Shown: positions 8,702-16,830, counted from the stretch's first letter. The stretch is 33,724 nucleotides of DNA from Candidatus Hydrogenedens sp. (GCA_035378955.1 DAOSUS010000033.1:1-33724), one strand, 5' to 3'. Program-made: numbers and translations. The notes: generated by a model not told the origin, from the letters alone.

Positions 8702-10231
8702 ATGAGTCAGGACCCCCTATTCGAACAGGGTCAACCTGTTGAAAAAAAAGAACCGTCCTCTACGGAAAGTCCCCTTCTGGAAGAAGTTCAATCCAATGTG
8801 GATGGGGATAATCATCCACAACCTTCTCCCAATCCTCAACCTGAAAAAGGGCAAGAGCCATCGTATCGGCGCGTAGATATCCTATCTCGCTGGTTTTTTT
8901 TGGGAATGCTTTGTCTTGTATTAATTGGACACTGGGAAGATAAACACTTTCAAAAGAAACCCTGGTCCCGCGGAATTATTGTCTGGAATGATGAAATAGT
9001 TAAAGAGATATTAAATAAAATTCCGGATAAAACTAATTTTAAGAGGCTTCTTGTTATTCCTGATGCACAGGTACCACACCCTAAAAATGAACTTTTTGTA
9101 GAACTATTGAAACAGATAGAACTTGGGAAGGGAGAAAATATTCCTTTGCTTACTTATCCCGTTTTTGTCTGGATGGATAGCATTAATGATTTTTTGCCTA
9201 TGTTATCTTCAGGTAGGTTGCCTGAACCCGGAAAGTATGAAGCATTAGCCGGGGACTTAAGTCCCACAGAGCCTTTTCAAATCGGAGATACTACTTATAA
9301 TATTGTAGGGACTTTATCGCGTGATTTTTCTCCATTCGTAGGAGCTTATGTTATATCTTCAGAAAATCTTAATAATATACCCAGCACGATTGTTCCTGGG
9401 TTCGCATTTCCAGAGGCCGAATCGTTGTTTTCAAAATTAGATGGAGAAATGAACAGCCATTTGAAAGATATAGATTATACAGAAGGTATTTCTGGATTAC
9501 AGGCACGAACATCTGACCTGTTTTCCATCGGAATATCTATAAGCCTTTTAATAATTTGTATTGCATTGAAAGAAATTTTCAGGATGTTCTATCTGCGATT
9601 AGCAAATCCCCCAACCCGTGTGATTGGACCTTTATTTAGCGAAATACAACAACGGGACAAACTATTCCGTTTTATCAATACCTTTTTTTATGCTGTTTTC
9701 TTTATCAATCTTTTCACAGCATTGTATCAACCCGAAACACATCGATTAATTATATATTATATTACGCATGTTTTCTCTGAAGGGGATTTGCAGTATATCG
9801 GGGAAGCGTATAAACAGGGAGATATTCTCCGTGCTGCTATAACAACATTTCATAATAATTTCTGGGTTCAGACCTTTTTACTTACTTTTTTAATCTCCAT
9901 CCCTCCCTTTATGTTAGGGGTATTTAAAAGTCTCATTAGTTTTGCATTTGCAGGTTATGCTATGTCACCAATATGGGCTGGAACTGCAGTTCGCCTTACT
10001 TTCCATTCTATTACCATTGTTCTGGAGTTAGAAGCCTATATTTTGGCGGTATTTGCCGTGGTTCTGTGGACATATTACTTCTGGAACGCAGTATTTACAA
10101 GAAAGCAATTTCGACAGAAAATTTATAATGGCTTTAAGGTCATTATTTCCGCTATTGTTGTTACGGGATGTATTCTTGCCATCGCTGCACTCTACGAATC
10201 TATCACCATTATATTATTCTCTTCGTATTAA
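8702..10231 (+). CDS. Multispanning membrane protein: MacB-like periplasmic domain plus SpoIIM-like domain
   Basis: 509 aa; not a family I can name as a whole. Residues 1-57 are Pro/Glu/Gln-rich and probably disordered in the cytoplasm. A first membrane segment lies near 62-77. Residues about 90-265 form an external domain; SSGRLPEPGKYEALAGDL followed by FQIGDTTYNIVGTL is the pattern of MacB-type periplasmic domains of ABC permeases. A second membrane segment lies at 272-290. From about 320, further hydrophobic segments follow, and residues 372-509 (NNFWVQTFLLTFL, GYAMSPIW, TFHSITIVLELEAYILA) resemble SpoIIM/DUF95 membrane proteins, including the H-x(6)-E-x-E segment. It lies 12 bases after the ceramidase-like gene without a clear ribosome site, so coupled translation is likely and the two probably act together. 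Confidence 0.65.
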   Translation: MSQDPLFEQGQPVEKKEPSSTESPLLEEVQSNVDGDNHPQPSPNPQPEKGQEPSYRRVDILSRWFFLGMLCLVLIGHWEDKHFQKKPWSRGIIVWNDEIVKEILNKIPDKTNFKRLLVIPDAQVPHPKNELFVELLKQIELGKGENIPLLTYPVFVWMDSINDFLPMLSSGRLPEPGKYEALAGDLSPTEPFQIGDTTYNIVGTLSRDFSPFVGAYVISSENLNNIPSTIVPGFAFPEAESLFSKLDGEMNSHLKDIDYTEGISGLQARTSDLFSIGISISLLIICIALKEIFRMFYLRLANPPTRVIGPLFSEIQQRDKLFRFINTFFYAVFFINLFTALYQPETHRLIIYYITHVFSEGDLQYIGEAYKQGDILRAAITTFHNNFWVQTFLLTFLISIPPFMLGVFKSLISFAFAGYAMSPIWAGTAVRLTFHSITIVLELEAYILAVFAVVLWTYYFWNAVFTRKQFRQKIYNGFKVIISAIVVTGCILAIAALYESITIILFSSY

Positions 10232-10592
10232 TAAAATTAGCAACGATATAAAGCCGCAGTATTAAAAATTCACAGTTATCTGCGAATAAATCCAGAGAAA
10301 AAAGGTGGATAAAAAGATTGTTACCTTTCTATGTCTTTATACCATAAGTGTTTATACTACAAGTGAATTTATGGTATGATACTTGCTATCTATAATTTAA
10401 AATGCCAAATATTAATAATAATGATATAATATATTATTAACACATGATTTATTTAGTAAAAGTATGTTAAAATAATACTTTTTGATATAAAGAAATTTGT
10501 TTTGTTAAAATGTTATATAATATTGCTATATCATTTTTTTTCAATAAATTATGCACTAATATTTTGAACCTTAAATTAAGAAGGAATATGTT
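10232..10592. other. Intergenic region before the chemotaxis gene (361 bases)
   Basis: No gene recognised. A 9-bp inverted repeat, ATACCATAA (10339-10347) / TTATGGTAT (10369-10377), has a 21-base spacer, and TATAAT stands at 10391-10396 with TTATGG 16 bases upstream. The second arm therefore overlaps a weak -35, the arrangement of a repressed promoter. A second perfect hairpin, TTAATAATA / TATTATTAA, lies at 10412-10440 and is made of A and T only. The ribosome site AAGGAA precedes the next ATG. Confidence 0.4.
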
Positions 10593-12608
10593 ATGTTAAA
10601 ATCTCTTCGTCTCTCAACAAAGCTCTTTTTGTCTTTTGGACTTATCGTCCTTATTTTGGTTCTTGTTTCCGGTGCAGGATGGTATGGATTGAGTAAAATT
10701 TACGGGAGTATGTCCCTTTCCAATCAGGCACATGAAGTGTATAAACAGGTTGATAAATTAGGAAAACTTCGTAGAGATTTTTCCTATCTTGCCCAGACGG
10801 GACAGGCGTTTGTAGCGGAGGGAGATAAAAAGACAGTAGATGAGCAGGTACGTGATGCACAAAAAGAATTGGTTTCGATGATAGAACAGCTCCAGCAGAC
10901 AAAAGGTATTTCCACAGAGATGAATCAACAAATGGAAACAGCACAAAAGTTTGCAGGTGACTACCTAACAGTCTTTGAAGAATTGGTTAGCGCAATGAAA
11001 CAAAAGAATGATGTCTTTTCTGTCTGGAAAGATTTGGGGTGGAAAATAACAGAAGGTATCGGTAAAGCCGGTGAACAGGTAATAAAACCTGCATTAACTA
11101 AGGCATTAAGTAATCAGGACCTTGCAAGTTATCAGAAATGGTCTGAAATTCAAATGGGATTAGACCAGAAGATTATAGAACCCTATTTCTTACTGCGTGT
11201 AACCGCACTTTATTTAAGGGCTTATCAGGGCGATAAAGAATGGGAGGGGTTCCAGAAACAAGCCCAGACCTTAAAGCAATCCTTCGAGGAATGGAAAAAG
11301 ATGGTTCAGGATATTCCTGAATTGGTGGCGATTGTATCCGAATTAGAAAAGAATTTTAATGATTATCTGGCTCAAGGGGATAAATTTTATCAAGGGATAC
11401 TCACAGATAGAAAAGCAACACAGAACTTAATAGTATGTGCCGATAATCTTGTAAAACAGATTACAACGTTTACAAATGACATTGAGCAGAATACTCAAAC
11501 CATTATGAATTCGGTTCGTCTTATGGTTTTAGTTTTCTCCATAGTGGGAATTATTTTGGGAATAATTCTTGCCTTGCTGGTAACATGGGCTATAACAAAG
11601 CCATTAAATACGGTTATCACAAACCTAACCGATGGTTCCAAGCAGGTAAATCAAGCATCGGGTCAGGTTGCTGCATCCAGTCAGGCAATGGCAGAAGGAG
11701 CCACAGAACAGGCGTCCAGTCTGGAAGAAACTTCTGCATCTCTGGAAGAAATGTCTTCGATGACCAAACAAAATGCGGATAATGCCTGACAGGCAAATAA
11801 TACCGCGATGGAAGCCCAGCAGGCTGCGGAACATGGACGCGAAATTATGGTGAAGATGTCAAAGGCTATACAGCAAATAAAAACTTCGTCTGATGAAACG
11901 GCAAAGATTATTAAGACTATTGATGAGATTGCCTTCCAGACAAATTTGCTTGCCTTGAATGCAGCCGTTGAAGCGGCTCGTGCTGGTGAAGCAGGAAAAG
12001 GATTTGCCGTTGTCGCAGAAGAAGTCCGTAGACTTGCCCAACGCAGTGCAGAAGCGGCAAAAACAACAGCTCAATTAATTGAAGAATCGCAGAAGCATGC
12101 TGAGGAAGGTGTAGAGGTTAGTCAGGAAGTTGCTGATGTTTTAGAAAAGATTACACAAAATGTTGAAAAAGTGGCAACACTGATTGGTGAAGTTACAGCG
12201 GCAAGTAATGAACAGGCTCAAGGTATTGAGCAGATTAATCAAGCCGTAGGACAGATGAATCAGGTGATTCAGTCGAATGCGGCAAATTCTGAAGAAGCAG
12301 CCGCAGCCAGTGAAGAATTATCCGCTCAAGCAGAAGAATTAAATCGGATGGTAGATGTTTTGCGTAGTATATTGGAAGGAGAAAAAAAAGGAGGTGAGGT
12401 CAAACAAAATGTGGCTTTACCGGCAACAAAACCTGTTCGGAAACCTACGGTGAGTAAGGGTTTACCACCGTCTGCTTCTAAAGGAAAAGACATGAGAGAA
12501 CGCAGAAAGACAACACCTACGGCGTTACCGCATCATACTAATAATGCAGATGTAGTATCTCCGGAACAGGTAATACCTTTAGATGATGACGACTTGAAAG
12601 AGTTTTAA
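10593..12608 (+). pseudogene. Methyl-accepting chemotaxis protein interrupted by one in-frame TGA
   Basis: The same frame runs 10593-12608 (671 residues) with a single stop, TGA at 11787-11789 (codon 399). Part 1 (398 aa) has a membrane helix at about 11-33, a helical external sensor region, a second membrane helix at about 306-331, and the start of the cytoplasmic coiled coil (EGATEQASSLEETSASLEEM). Part 2, which restarts at ATG 11808 without a ribosome site, has the signalling tip FQTNLLALNAAVEAARAG (about 448-465 of the joined protein) that contacts CheA/CheW, and ends in an acidic DDDDLKEF tail that could dock CheR or CheB. Across the stop the protein reads NADNA-X-QANNTA, where Arg is common in relatives, so CGA to TGA is the simplest explanation. 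Alternatives are stop readthrough, recoding or a consensus error. As read by the standard code, no working receptor is made. Confidence 0.85.
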
Positions 12609-12614
12609 GAATAA

Positions 12615-12652
12615 AGAGGGCGTATTAGGAATAATACGCCCTCTGTTTTTTT
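12615..12652 (+). terminator. Rho-independent terminator after the chemotaxis gene
   Basis: A perfect 13-bp stem, AGAGGGCGTATTA (12615-12627) / TAATACGCCCTCT (12632-12644), with a GGAA tetraloop and then seven T (12646-12652). It starts 7 bases after the stop codon. It also lies between converging genes and may stop transcripts of the minus-strand ThuA gene. Confidence 0.93.
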
Positions 12653-12699
12653 ATGTTAGACATGTCAATCCTGTCCAGCAGGTTTGATAAAAATGCGAT

Positions 12700-13536
12700 T
12701 TATTTTTCTGGAACGACCTGACGGAAATTAGGTTCTGCTTTTGTTTCTCCTTGACCACTCGCCCAGAGGATATTTGCTTTTAACAATTCTTGATATTCTT
12801 TGCTATCCCATACATCCTCTCGATGTCCTAAGCCATTATAAACTACCCGCCCTTTACCATTCACAGAACACCAGACAATTGGATAATTCGGTATGTTATA
12901 TATTTCTTGCTTTTCCCGTTCTGCTCCCGGATTTAGCAATACAAGTACATGCATTGTATCTTTATTAAAATTTTTCATAATATACCATTCTTCTTCTGTT
13001 TCCCACCCATCAGGAAAGTTTCCTAAAGCGGGATGCCCTTTGCTCACAATTTCCAATTTCCCTTTGAATTGTTTGCCATGTTTTAAAAACTCTCCACCTA
13101 ACATTTTTACATATTCACTTACTTTATCCCCTTCGGAATGAAAACTATCATTCGCAGGATGAATGCCCACAAAACCTCCTCCGTTTTGTATCCATTGAAT
13201 TAATTCTTGTTCCCCTTCAGGTTTCATAGGAGCTTGCCCATCGGTGCCGGCTTGTCTCAAATCGCCTGAAGTATAAAATATGACCACATTGTAATTCTTC
13301 AAATTTTCCGCATTGATTTTCGAAGCGTCTTTTGTGCATTCTACCTGCCAACCATTTTTATTTCCCAATTCCACAAGGATTTTTTCGGAATAAGATAGTT
13401 GGTTACCTTCTCTTTTCACAACGCTATGCTCAAAGCCTGAAGATTTAGTCAGGTATAAAATTTTTAATGGTTCTGCATACAAGTTCGCAGAAAGTAACAT
13501 TGTTAAAACCACTGCACTAATCAATAATGTTTTCAT
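12700..13536 (-). CDS. Exported ThuA-domain protein
   Basis: 278 aa with a signal peptide (residues 1 to about 21, ending in NLYA). The mature part is a ThuA-type class I amidotransferase-like fold: LKILYLTKSSGFEH at the start, YNVVIFYTSGDL, the loop GGGFVGIHPANDSF, then HPALGNFPDGWETEEEWY and NGKGRVVYNGLGHREDVW, all usual in ThuA-like proteins. The family is linked to trehalose or other sugar catabolism, and many exported copies occur in Planctomycetes-like phyla; the actual reaction is not established. It starts at ATG 13536 with AAGGAG 8 bases upstream. It follows the CxxCxxCC gene by 18 bases on the same strand and may share its transcript. Confidence 0.88.
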   Translation of the reverse strand: MKTLLISAVVLTMLLSANLYAEPLKILYLTKSSGFEHSVVKREGNQLSYSEKILVELGNKNGWQVECTKDASKINAENLKNYNVVIFYTSGDLRQAGTDGQAPMKPEGEQELIQWIQNGGGFVGIHPANDSFHSEGDKVSEYVKMLGGEFLKHGKQFKGKLEIVSKGHPALGNFPDGWETEEEWYIMKNFNKDTMHVLVLLNPGAEREKQEIYNIPNYPIVWCSVNGKGRVVYNGLGHREDVWDSKEYQELLKANILWASGQGETKAEPNFRQVVPEK

Positions 13537-13554
13537 ATCTTGGCTCCTTTTAAC

Positions 13555-14148
13555 CTATTTTTGATGATTGTTGAATTTACAAACTTTCTTTTTCTTATTA
13601 CTTATTATCACTACGAACAGGTCAACAAAATCAAATGGCTTTTTTCCTTTTTTATTCGGGTTATTAAAAAATGCAACCAAGTCTTGATAGTCTTCTTGAT
13701 GTTTTTGTTCCTCCTCCCAGATTTTCGCTAAATAGTCTGTATATACAATCCCATCACGATGTTTGGGACAACCCACATCCTTGTGTAATGAAAAAGAATG
13801 AACTTTTCCAGTTCGGGTTTGTCTTAATTTAAATGGAAATAATCGGCACAATAAGGGTCTATGCTCATATATCTTACAAATTCCCTTTTTGCTATCTCGA
13901 AAGAAACAACCTTTCTTCGTTCTTTTTAGGGTCATTAAATATTTCTTATTGCCAATCTTTAACCAGGTTGGGTCTGATTTATTAACCCCCTGAATTTCTT
14001 CAGGTTCGATGAAACTCAAAAACTTTTTTGGGGGAATATGTGTTGCCTGAACAATACGGCATATATCATAAGGAGTAGGACAACAGATTACATCGGTACA
14101 GCAATGACCACAATGATGACAGCGGAAACGAACAAATTTCTTTCCCAT
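13555..14148 (-). CDS. YkgJ-type CxxCxxCC cysteine-cluster protein
   Basis: 197 aa, cytosolic. The N-terminal CHHCGHCC (C10, C13, C16, C17) is the signature of the zinc- or iron-chelating YkgJ family, followed by a second CC (22-23). The later portion GCFFRDSKKGICKIYEHRPLLCRLFPF-like region supplies more cysteines at the usual spacing. Members are thought to hold a metal or Fe-S cluster; the role is unknown. The last ~40 residues are Lys-rich and low in complexity. No good ribosome site precedes ATG 14148, but TATAAT lies only 8-14 bases upstream, so the message may be leaderless. The ThuA gene follows 18 bases downstream. Confidence 0.85.
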   Translation of the reverse strand: MGKKFVRFRCHHCGHCCTDVICCPTPYDICRIVQATHIPPKKFLSFIEPEEIQGVNKSDPTWLKIGNKKYLMTLKRTKKGCFFRDSKKGICKIYEHRPLLCRLFPFKLRQTRTGKVHSFSLHKDVGCPKHRDGIVYTDYLAKIWEEEQKHQEDYQDLVAFFNNPNKKGKKPFDFVDLFVVIISNKKKKVCKFNNHQK

Positions 14149-14156
14149 AAATTGAA

Positions 14157-14162
14157 ATTATA
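14157..14162 (-). promoter_or_regulatory. Possible -10 element of a leaderless transcript for the YkgJ-type gene
   Basis: TATAAT on the minus strand (14162 to 14157). Transcription would begin around 14150, almost at the ATG (14148). The -35 region is weak (ATAACA 18 bases upstream). It lies back to back with the plus-strand extended -10 at 14181-14189. Confidence 0.35.
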
Positions 14163-14180
14163 TCCTGAATTTCGTTATTG

Positions 14181-14189
14181 TGTTATAGT
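14181..14189 (+). promoter_or_regulatory. Extended -10 promoter for the 33-aa membrane peptide
   Basis: TGTTATAGT is an extended -10 (TGn + TATAGT) with no clear -35. Expected start near 14196, leaving a leader of about 15 bases that holds the AGGAG ribosome site at 14200-14204. Confidence 0.4.
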
Positions 14190-14210
14190 GAATCAAAACA
14201 GGAGAACTCT

Positions 14211-14312
14211 ATGACATTTGAATCATTAATTGTTTATTTAGTTGAATCACTGATGAATATTTTGTATTTTATTTTTGTTATTCTGGATACATTCCTTGCT
14301 ATATCAGAATAA
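14211..14312 (+). CDS. Small hydrophobic membrane peptide, 33 aa (first of a tandem pair)
   Basis: A complete reading frame from ATG 14211 to TAA 14312 with a consensus AGGAG ribosome site six bases upstream. Almost the whole peptide is one membrane-spanning helix: FESLIVYLVESLMNILYF then IFVILDTFLAISE. Charged residues are all acidic (E4, E12, D26, E33) and there is no Lys or Arg. Aligned without gaps against the second peptide at 14405, it shares L6, N16, I17, F22 and F28 with many conservative matches, suggesting a duplicated gene. No known family is recognised. Support comes from the ribosome site, promoter-like sequence and tandem neighbour, not from homology. It diverges from the YkgJ-type gene. 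Confidence 0.5.
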   Translation: MTFESLIVYLVESLMNILYFIFVILDTFLAISE

Positions 14313-14338
14313 TAAAAAATAAAATATTTGATAAAATC

Positions 14339-14368
14339 TTAACATATTTGTAATTTTTAAGGTATAAT
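14339..14368 (+). promoter_or_regulatory. Near-consensus sigma-70 promoter for the 31-aa membrane peptide
   Basis: TTAACA (14339-14344, 5 of 6 to TTGACA), 18-base spacer, TATAAT (14363-14368, 6 of 6). Start expected near 14375, giving a ~30-base leader before ATG 14405. There is no other plus-strand gene it could serve, which supports the small gene downstream. Confidence 0.65.
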
Positions 14369-14404
14369 TTAAATAAATATAACTCAAATTTAGGAACGAA
14401 GTTT

Positions 14405-14500
14405 ATGGATTTTTTATTGGTTCTCGACGCTATATTGCAAATAATCAACATTATCGAGGCTTTATTCCGTCTTGCTGGACTTTTTGGTTCAGGGGCATAA
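14405..14500 (+). CDS. Small hydrophobic membrane peptide, 31 aa (second of a tandem pair)
   Basis: Complete frame from ATG 14405 to TAA 14500, with AGGA at 14392-14395 (nine bases upstream) and a near-consensus promoter ending 36 bases upstream. The peptide begins MDFLLVLDAILQIINIIEAL and continues FRLAGLFGSGA: one amphipathic, mostly hydrophobic helix with D2, D8, E18 and R22. In size and character it resembles tiny inner-membrane peptides such as TisB, but I see no sequence homology and its net charge is negative, so a toxin role is only a hypothesis. Its stop codon abuts the trxB stop codon (14501-14503, opposite strand), so any transcript runs into the trxB antisense unless stopped. Confidence 0.55.
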   Translation: MDFLLVLDAILQIINIIEALFRLAGLFGSGA

Positions 14501-15445
14501 TTACTCCTGCGATTCCAACCAGCGTGTTGCTTCAATAGCCGCCATGCAACCACTACCTGCGGCTGTTATTGCCTGCCGATAATAGGAATCCTGAACATCA
14601 CCGCATGCAAATATACCTTCTATATTGGTTGCGGTTCTATTCGGTTTTGTAATGATATATCCCTGTTCGTCTAAATGGAGAACGCCCTTGAATAAATCTG
14701 TATTGGGCTTATGTCCAATAGCACAGAAATAACCAGAACACGGGATTTCCCGTATTTCTCCTGTTTGCACATTTTTCAAAAGGACGCCTGTAACTCCATC
14801 CTTGTCATTCCCTAAAATATCTTCGACTACGGAATTCCATTCTACAATAATTTTCGGATGGGCAAGAACACGGTCTGACATAATTTTACTGGCACGGAAC
14901 TTATCTCTGCGATGGACGACATGCACTTGTGATGCAAATCGCGATAAGAACAGGGCTTCCTCCATAGCACTATCGCCACCTCCTACTACAACTACGGGCT
15001 TGTTTCGAAAACGAGGTAACGCTCCATCACAAGTAGCACATGCAGATACACCCCGATTAAGAAATTTCTGTTCTGCAGGCAATCCTAAATATCGGGCACT
15101 GGCACCTGTAGCAATAATAATAGATTTCGTTTCTATTTTTTCATTACCTGCAAATACTATAAAGGGATATGTATTCAAATCAACTGCTGTCGCTGTTTTA
15201 TACTCAAATCGTGCCCCGAACCGTTCTGCTTGTTTTTTCAAGTCTGCCATTAGTTGTTGCCCGGATACTCCTTCGGGATAGCCTGGAAAGTTTTCGACTT
15301 CGGTTGTGGTCATTAATTGTCCGCCGGGCAGAATTTCTCCACTGGGTTCACCCTCTAACACAAGTGGGTTTAAATTAGCACGGGCTGTATATAATCCTGC
15401 GGTGCAACCTGCAGGACCACCACCTAAAATGACAACATTTTCCAT
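14501..15445 (-). CDS. trxB: Thioredoxin reductase TrxB
   Basis: 314 aa from ATG 15445. NADPH-dependent FAD enzyme that reduces thioredoxin in the cytosol. The FAD-binding motif is VVILGGGPAGCTAGLYTARA at the N-terminus; the redox-active pair is C136-A-T-C139 in ACATCDGALP; the NADPH-binding motif is VVVGGGDSAMEEALFLSR; the C-terminal GIFACGDVQDSYYRQAITAAG binds FAD. Length and spacing match low-molecular-weight TrxB. A longer reading from 15466 (MRRESFC extension) is possible, but GGGAG lies nine bases before ATG 15445 and no ribosome site precedes 15466, so the shorter start was chosen. It follows the DegT-type gene by 71 bases on the same strand. Confidence 0.96.
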   Translation of the reverse strand: MENVVILGGGPAGCTAGLYTARANLNPLVLEGEPSGEILPGGQLMTTTEVENFPGYPEGVSGQQLMADLKKQAERFGARFEYKTATAVDLNTYPFIVFAGNEKIETKSIIIATGASARYLGLPAEQKFLNRGVSACATCDGALPRFRNKPVVVVGGGDSAMEEALFLSRFASQVHVVHRRDKFRASKIMSDRVLAHPKIIVEWNSVVEDILGNDKDGVTGVLLKNVQTGEIREIPCSGYFCAIGHKPNTDLFKGVLHLDEQGYIITKPNRTATNIEGIFACGDVQDSYYRQAITAAGSGCMAAIEATRWLESQE

Positions 15446-15516
15446 ACAAAAGGACTCCCTTCTCATGTAAATTCATATATAAAACAAAAATTCGTTTTGC
15501 AATATTTCCTGTTCGT

Positions 15517-16830
15517 TTACACGGCTAATGGTCTGTATTTTCTTCCACCGCCGGCTTGGATTTTACGCACTTCGGAAATATTATCCACCACCTTCTTCAC
15601 GGCTTCGGCTACCTGGTCCATCACCGCACGCGGATTCATCAGCATAACATGGTGAACAACAATACCACTGCGGGTATGAGCATTTGTGCATACAGGTAAT
15701 TTGAAGCGTTTGGGATCAATGGCTTTCCAGTATTCATCATTTAATTTGTGGCGTTTTTTGGTAAGAGGTTTATACAGCCCACAGGCGTTTAGTGGTTCAT
15801 ACGGAGGTTCAAAGGCATCTCCAACGCTTAATTCCGCATTGAGTGCCGCACAGAACTGGGCATTTGTTACCTTTAATTCTTCGGTGTCAATTCGGAATGC
15901 AAAATTGAAATAACTTTGCTGGGTAATTTGTGGTCTTCGTATCATCGGCTTGATGCCTGGTATTTTAGCAAGAAGTGAATTTAAGTAGATGGCATTTGCA
16001 TCGCGGAATTTTACTTGCTTATCCAATCGTGATAGACCTCCTAATAATATAGCAGCCTGCCATTCTGTAAGGCGGTAATTCCCTGATTGCAAAGTTTTAT
16101 CCATACCCACAGGTTTCTTTAATCCAAAAACAGCAGGAGACGCAGGATAAGGTCTTCCACAATTTCTTAAACTGTAAATCTTATAGAAAACATCTTTAGT
16201 CTTACACATATTAAAACCCCCTTCTCCGCAGGATAGCACTTTCGATTCTTGAAAACTCCATGAACTCACATCGCCAATAGAACCGACCCCTTTCCCTTTC
16301 CAGAAAGTCCCATGCTGATGGGCACAATCTTCAATCAGGAACAATTTATGCTTTTTGCAAATTTTCTGCAAACGGTCTAAATCTGTTGTTGACCCATAGA
16401 GATGAACCACAATAACGGCTTTTGTTTTTGGTGTTATGTTGGCCTCGAGTGCGTCCAAATCCAGACACCATGAATCAGGTTCAATATCAGTTAATACAGG
16501 TACAGCATTAACATCTAAACACGCCGCCGCAGTGGCCTGCCAGGTCATTCCCGGAACGATTACTTCATCGTAGGCACCGATACCTAATGCTTCCAGTGCT
16601 AATTGGATGCCCACGGTTCCGTTAGCACAACAAAGGCCATAATTGGCACCTTGATATTTGGTAAATGCTTCCGCAAATTTCCATTCATATTCACCGTCAA
16701 AAGACCACCGATTAGAAAGTGTTATTTTCTTTACCAGTTCTGCATCTTTTTTGTCACTGATAGGCCAGGTTGCCAATTTCTGATTTTTCGAACGAACAGG
16801 TTTACCACCAAAAATCGCTAATTTTGACAT
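15517..16830 (-). CDS. DegT/DnrJ/EryC1/StrS-family PLP-dependent aminotransferase
   Basis: 437 aa. Fold type I aminotransferase family that usually makes amino sugars on nucleotide carriers, with some members acting as sugar dehydratases or in cyclitol pathways. The start SKLAIFGGKPVR is the common N-terminus of the AHBA-synthase/StrS-like branch. It continues with CCANGTVGIQLALEALGIG, the PLP-pyridine Asp in LIEDCAHQHG (D168), and the Schiff-base lysine K197 in SFQESKVLSCGEGG. The start ATG 16830 has AAGGAG eight bases upstream; an in-frame GTG three codons earlier overlaps that site and was rejected. It stands between the GH127-like gene and trxB on the same strand; the substrate is unknown. 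Confidence 0.9.
   Translation of the reverse strand: MSKLAIFGGKPVRSKNQKLATWPISDKKDAELVKKITLSNRWSFDGEYEWKFAEAFTKYQGANYGLCCANGTVGIQLALEALGIGAYDEVIVPGMTWQATAAACLDVNAVPVLTDIEPDSWCLDLDALEANITPKTKAVIVVHLYGSTTDLDRLQKICKKHKLFLIEDCAHQHGTFWKGKGVGSIGDVSSWSFQESKVLSCGEGGFNMCKTKDVFYKIYSLRNCGRPYPASPAVFGLKKPVGMDKTLQSGNYRLTEWQAAILLGGLSRLDKQVKFRDANAIYLNSLLAKIPGIKPMIRRPQITQQSYFNFAFRIDTEELKVTNAQFCAALNAELSVGDAFEPPYEPLNACGLYKPLTKKRHKLNDEYWKAIDPKRFKLPVCTNAHTRSGIVVHHVMLMNPRAVMDQVAEAVKKVVDNISEVRKIQAGGGRKYRPLAV

Noticed and set aside
11803..11829. Bulged hairpin just downstream of the chemotaxis-gene TGA as a selenocysteine insertion element
   Set aside because: The loop is CAGCA, without the G/U apical motif of bacterial SECIS elements, and a selenocysteine in a receptor coiled coil has no plausible chemistry.
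14299..14553. 84-codon minus-strand frame overlapping the end of trxB
   Set aside because: Out of frame with trxB, composition driven by A/T-rich DNA, and better small genes with ribosome sites occupy the other strand.
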